From an uncultured Neomegalonema sp. (GTDB taxonomy: Bacteria; Pseudomonadota; Alphaproteobacteria; Rhodobacterales; Rhodobacteraceae): a stretch of 8,529 nucleotides of DNA. The translations under genes were made by a program, and so were the position numbers. The stretch's first letter is position 1. Each line of letters starts with the position of its first letter. The notes beneath the pieces are model-generated. The model worked only from the letters and a program-made list of their open reading frames with translations. It had not been told where the DNA came from and searched no databases. Of the stretch, positions 6,279 through 8,529 are shown in pieces. The stretch lies in the NCBI GenBank assembly GCA_937958345.1, contig CALGNW010000070.1:1-8529 (forward strand), read 5' to 3'.

Positions 6279-7166
6279 TTAGAATCCTATTGATTGGAGG
6301 TATTCGCGATTTGCGCGGGCATCATTTACCGGAGAGGTTGTTCCTTCGGGGTCGCAATCCTGTTCGACGGTGCACCAACCTTCGAAATTCGCGTCGAGCA
6401 GCACCTGACGGACAGCGGTAAAATCGACATCGCCGTCGCCGAGATTGCAGAATATGCCTTGCCCGCAAGCATCATAAAAACCGGTCCGTTTCTCAATAAC
6501 GTTAGCTTTTACAATGGGATCGACGTCTTTGAAGTGCATATAACTAATGCGCCCGATGTGACGTTTCATAAAGGCGACCGGATCAAAACCGGCATAGGAG
6601 TGATGGCCGGTATCGAAGCAGATTTTCAGAATGCTGTCGTCAACCTCATCCAGCAGGCGCTCTAACTCAGGTTCGAAGTCCATGAACCCCGCCGCATGCG
6701 CATGAATTCCGACCGTTAGCCCGTATTCTTCTGCGCCCATCTTAGCGATTGCCTCGATCCGCCCGCGATAGGCGTCCCACTCGGCTGCATCCATCTTTTC
6801 TGCTTCGTCGGCACGACCGGCTGTCGGTGCGCGGCGCGGTGAGATTGAGTCAATTAAAACAAGGTGTTTAGCGCCATGTGCCGTCAACGCCTTGCACGTA
6901 CGAACCGACCCGTCGAGCACATCATCCCACGCTGCGGGATCGTGGAAGGGGCGAAACACAACGCCACCGATCAATTCCAGATCATGCTCGGCCAGCCCCT
7001 CCGCCAATTCGGCAGGTTCCTCGGGCATAAAGCCAACCGGCCCTAACTCGATACCTGTGTATCCGGCTTCGGCATTCTCTTTAAGTACTTGTTTCCACGA
7101 AGGATTACGCGGATCATCCGCAAACTCGACACCCCAGGAGCAAGGTGCATTGCCAACTCGTATCAT
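6279..7166 (-). CDS. IolE-like sugar phosphate isomerase/epimerase-fold protein (inosose dehydratase or isomerase candidate)
   Basis: A 295-residue TIM-barrel enzyme of the AP-endonuclease-2 fold (xylose isomerase-like), the fold of IolE (inosose dehydratase) and IolI/IolH. The likely divalent-metal ligands can be followed: H155 (or H157) in VGIHAHAAGF, D185 in CFDTGHHSYAG with H188 beside it, H211 in MHFKDVDP, and E268 in CTVEQDCDP. The YDTGH-, HxKD-, GDGxxD- and VEQDP-like blocks resemble IolE more than IolI. The N-terminus, however (VGNAPCSWGVEFADDP, 4-19), differs from the IPIAW-NDD type start I associate with standard IolE. The start ATG 7166 has GGAG upstream and lies 12 bases after the first dehydrogenase stop. 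It sits between two dehydrogenases in one operon, so it probably acts on their keto product: dehydration of 2-keto-myo-inositol, or isomerisation between inososes. A standard iolE may lie beyond iolD, in which case this is a paralogue. Confidence 0.85.
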   Translation of the reverse strand: MIRVGNAPCSWGVEFADDPRNPSWKQVLKENAEAGYTGIELGPVGFMPEEPAELAEGLAEHDLELIGGVVFRPFHDPAAWDDVLDGSVRTCKALTAHGAKHLVLIDSISPRRAPTAGRADEAEKMDAAEWDAYRGRIEAIAKMGAEEYGLTVGIHAHAAGFMDFEPELERLLDEVDDSILKICFDTGHHSYAGFDPVAFMKRHIGRISYMHFKDVDPIVKANVIEKRTGFYDACGQGIFCNLGDGDVDFTAVRQVLLDANFEGWCTVEQDCDPEGTTSPVNDARANREYLQSIGF

Positions 7167-7178
7167 TATCCTGCTCCG

Positions 7179-8282
7179 TCAAAAATTTGTGAGTGATTGC
7201 CATGACTTGGATGCGCTGGACTCGTGTGCGGCTGCACAAACTCGGCTAACCTCAAGTCCCTCGCGAAATGTCGGCCAGACGGCCTCGCCGGTCTCGATCG
7301 CCGACAGAAAATCCCGCGCCTCGATGATAATCTGATCCTGATAGCCTGTGCCGTGGCCCGGTCCCTGACAAAACGCCAGATAGTCGGGGTGCGCGGGGCC
7401 GGTCAGGATTTTGCGAAAGCCCCGCTCGGCTTCCGGCCCCTCGGCGGTATAGAGCCACAGCGCATTCTGGTCTTCCTGATCGAACCGGATAGCGCCTTTT
7501 GTGCCATGTATTTCATAGGCATAGCCCATCTTTCGGCCCATCGCGATCCGGCTGAAAAACAGATGTCCGCTCACGCCGTTTTCGAAGCGGACCATCATCT
7601 GCGCCTGATCGTCGTTAGTCGCTTGTTTTCCGCCGCGCTGTGAATGAACGGTCATAACATCCGCCATTACCTCGGTAATCGGCCCGATCAGGGCACGCGC
7701 GGCGTTAATCATATGAGGCGCAAGATCCCCGACCGTTCCGTTCGCCTCGCCAAAGCTGCGCCACGTCGCGGGAGCCGTTGAATCCGCATAGAAATCTTCG
7801 GTATGTTCGCCCCGAAACCACGTGACATCCCCGATCCGGCCCGAGGAAATCAGGTCACGGGCATAGCGTGAGGCGGGGGTGCGGATGTAGTTGAAACCGA
7901 CCATGTTGGCGCAACCGGACGCTTCGGCGGCCTCGGTCATCGCCTTGGCATCGTCGAGGGAAAACCCGAGAGGTTTCTCGCAAAACACCGGTTTTTTCCG
8001 TGCAAAACTCTTCAACGCGATATCCCGATGCGTGGATTGCGGCGAAGCGATGATGACGGCGTCAACGGCGGGGTCCTCAACCAGCGATTGCCAGTCATCG
8101 GCTGCGCGCGAAAATCCGTATGCGGCGCGATAGCGTTCGGACGACTCGGGCGACGATCCGCAGATCATCTCGAGGCGAGGCCGCAGGGCCGTGTTAAAAA
8201 CGGCGCCCACCGCACTCATGGCAACGGCGTGAGCTTTGCCCATATAGCCGCCGCCGATCAATCCGATACCGATTTCAGCCAT
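7179..8282 (-). CDS. Gfo/Idh/MocA-family dehydrogenase (inositol 2-dehydrogenase-like), first gene of operon
   Basis: A 367-residue NAD(P)-dependent oxidoreductase. The N-terminal Rossmann fold begins IGIGLIGGGYMGKAHA (4-19), followed by DAVIIASPQSTHRDIAL (74-90) and CEKPLGFSLDDAKAM (101-115) with catalytic K103. The substrate domain has NGTVGDLAPHMINAA (181-195), with the D186/H190 pair of the family, and HGTKGAIRFDQEDQNALWLY (259-278). The frame is open back to 8399, but that extension runs through the operator. ATG 8282 follows AGGGA closely, and MAEIGIGLIGG is the normal family start. The operator 8307-8322 and a candidate promoter lie just upstream, so this gene leads the operon followed by the IolE-like protein (12-bp gap) and a second dehydrogenase (4-bp gap). 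It diverges from iolD. It is more distant from classical IolG than a simple orthologue would be; I infer a cyclitol substrate from the operon and iolD, not from residues. Confidence 0.88.
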   Translation of the reverse strand: MAEIGIGLIGGGYMGKAHAVAMSAVGAVFNTALRPRLEMICGSSPESSERYRAAYGFSRAADDWQSLVEDPAVDAVIIASPQSTHRDIALKSFARKKPVFCEKPLGFSLDDAKAMTEAAEASGCANMVGFNYIRTPASRYARDLISSGRIGDVTWFRGEHTEDFYADSTAPATWRSFGEANGTVGDLAPHMINAARALIGPITEVMADVMTVHSQRGGKQATNDDQAQMMVRFENGVSGHLFFSRIAMGRKMGYAYEIHGTKGAIRFDQEDQNALWLYTAEGPEAERGFRKILTGPAHPDYLAFCQGPGHGTGYQDQIIIEARDFLSAIETGEAVWPTFREGLEVSRVCAAAHESSASKSWQSLTNF

Positions 8283-8306
8283 TTTGCATCCCTGCGAGAA
8301 AAACCG

Positions 8307-8322
8307 TTGCAACCGGTTGCAA
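8307..8322. promoter_or_regulatory. LacI-family operator, copy 2
   Basis: TTGCAACCGGTTGCAA, identical over all 16 bases to the palindrome at 4049-4064. It is 24 bp upstream of the dehydrogenase start and about 100 bp upstream of iolD. On its dehydrogenase side an extra GTTGC-like half (CCGTTGCAA) overlaps the site. Placed directly downstream of the candidate -10 element (8330-8325), it would cover the transcription start, a classic repressor position. Confidence 0.85.
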
Positions 8323-8324
8323 TT

Positions 8325-8354
8325 TGCGTAACGCTTTTGCCAAGTTTCGGTCAA
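8325..8354 (-). promoter_or_regulatory. Candidate sigma-70 promoter of the dehydrogenase operon
   Basis: On the minus strand TTGACC (8354-8349) is a good -35 match. After an 18-base spacer, TACGCA (8330-8325) is a fair -10. The operator 8322-8307 follows at once, where the transcript would start. The -10 is weak by E. coli standards, so the call rests mainly on the -35 and the operator position. Confidence 0.45.
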
Positions 8355-8422
8355 GATGCAATCGAAAAACGATCCGCCTGTGACGCATGAGCCGAACAAA
8401 ATTCAGATCGGAACCAAAACTC

Positions 8423-8529
8423 GTGACGAACGTGACCGACACAGTTCAGCTTACCACGGCGCAGGCCATCATCCGTTGGCTTGCCGCTCAATATATCGAG
8501 ATCGACGGCGAGCGACAGCGCGTTTGCGG
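8423..8529 (+). CDS. iolD: IolD, 3D-(3,5/4)-trihydroxycyclohexane-1,2-dione acylhydrolase, N-terminal fragment
   Basis: The start of iolD; its 3' part lies beyond the window. IolD is a thiamine-diphosphate-dependent enzyme of about 600-640 residues that hydrolytically opens the ring of the trione formed from inosose, giving 5-deoxy-glucuronate. The translated fragment TDTVQLTTAQAIIRWLAAQ followed by YIEIDGERQRVC matches the family's opening (LTTAQAL/I-I-K/R-F/W-L ... QYI-x-x-DG), the first helix of the pyrimidine-binding domain. The start codon is uncertain. GTG 8423 has GGAA (8410-8413) nine bases upstream and is chosen here. GTG 8432 would give the short leader usual in the family but has no ribosome binding site. 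ATG 8387 adds an unusual leader and also lacks one. It is divergent from the dehydrogenase operon across the 8307-8322 operator, which probably also controls it. Other iol genes are expected downstream. Confidence 0.85.
   Translation, partial: MTNVTDTVQLTTAQAIIRWLAAQYIEIDGERQRVC

Larger units (their letters stand above)
8283..8422. promoter_or_regulatory. Divergent control region, dehydrogenase operon / iolD
   Basis: About 140 bp between the starts of the dehydrogenase operon (-) and iolD (+). It contains the operator palindrome 8307-8322 and a candidate minus-strand promoter (8325-8354). I could not see a convincing promoter for iolD. An upstream-extended reading of either gene into this region is unlikely because both extensions lack ribosome binding sites and known family sequence. 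Confidence 0.55.

Noticed and set aside
8283..8399. Upstream extension of the first dehydrogenase gene to 8399
   Set aside because: The 39 extra residues run through the operator and candidate promoter and precede the standard Rossmann start MAEIGIGLIGG, which has its own ribosome binding site.

Overview
The window is a stretch of moderately GC-rich chromosomal-type DNA whose genes look alphaproteobacterial, most likely from Rhodobacterales (Roseobacter/Rhodobacter-like) or a neighbouring group. That placement rests on protein character and gene arrangement read by eye, not on a search. I see no mobile element, tRNA, rRNA or CRISPR.

Layout. At the left edge (1-279, +) is the tail of a 3-oxoacid CoA-transferase beta subunit (ScoB type), unrelated to what follows. 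A 158-bp intergenic stretch (280-437) holds a 12-bp direct repeat and a hairpin that may end transcription from both sides. Next comes an unrecognised 151-residue protein (438-893, -). Three minus-strand genes then encode a ribose/inositol-class sugar ABC importer, read from 3942 down to 996: periplasmic binding protein, permease and a single-domain ATPase. A perfect stem-loop lies between the binding-protein and permease genes. A LacI-family repressor (4111-5115, +) diverges from the importer. It converges, with one nucleotide between stop codons, on a minus-strand operon read from 8282 down to 5117: a Gfo/Idh/MocA dehydrogenase, an IolE-like TIM-barrel enzyme, and a second Gfo/Idh/MocA dehydrogenase. 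At the right edge (+, from about 8423) is the start of iolD, cut off by the window.

How it fits together. The same perfect 16-bp palindrome, TTGCAACCGGTTGCAA, occurs in both divergent intergenic regions: 4049-4064 (importer / lacI) and 8307-8322 (dehydrogenase operon / iolD). It has the form of a LacI-family operator with a central CG. The simplest reading is that the encoded repressor controls itself, the importer, the dehydrogenase-isomerase operon and the iolD operon as one inositol regulon. The binding protein captures an inositol and the permease/ATPase import it. The dehydrogenases oxidise the ring to an inosose, the IolE-like enzyme isomerises or dehydrates the ketone, and IolD hydrolytically opens the ring of the trione product. 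The least settled part is the dehydrogenase / IolE-like / dehydrogenase trio, which may feed inositol stereoisomers other than myo-inositol into the main pathway.
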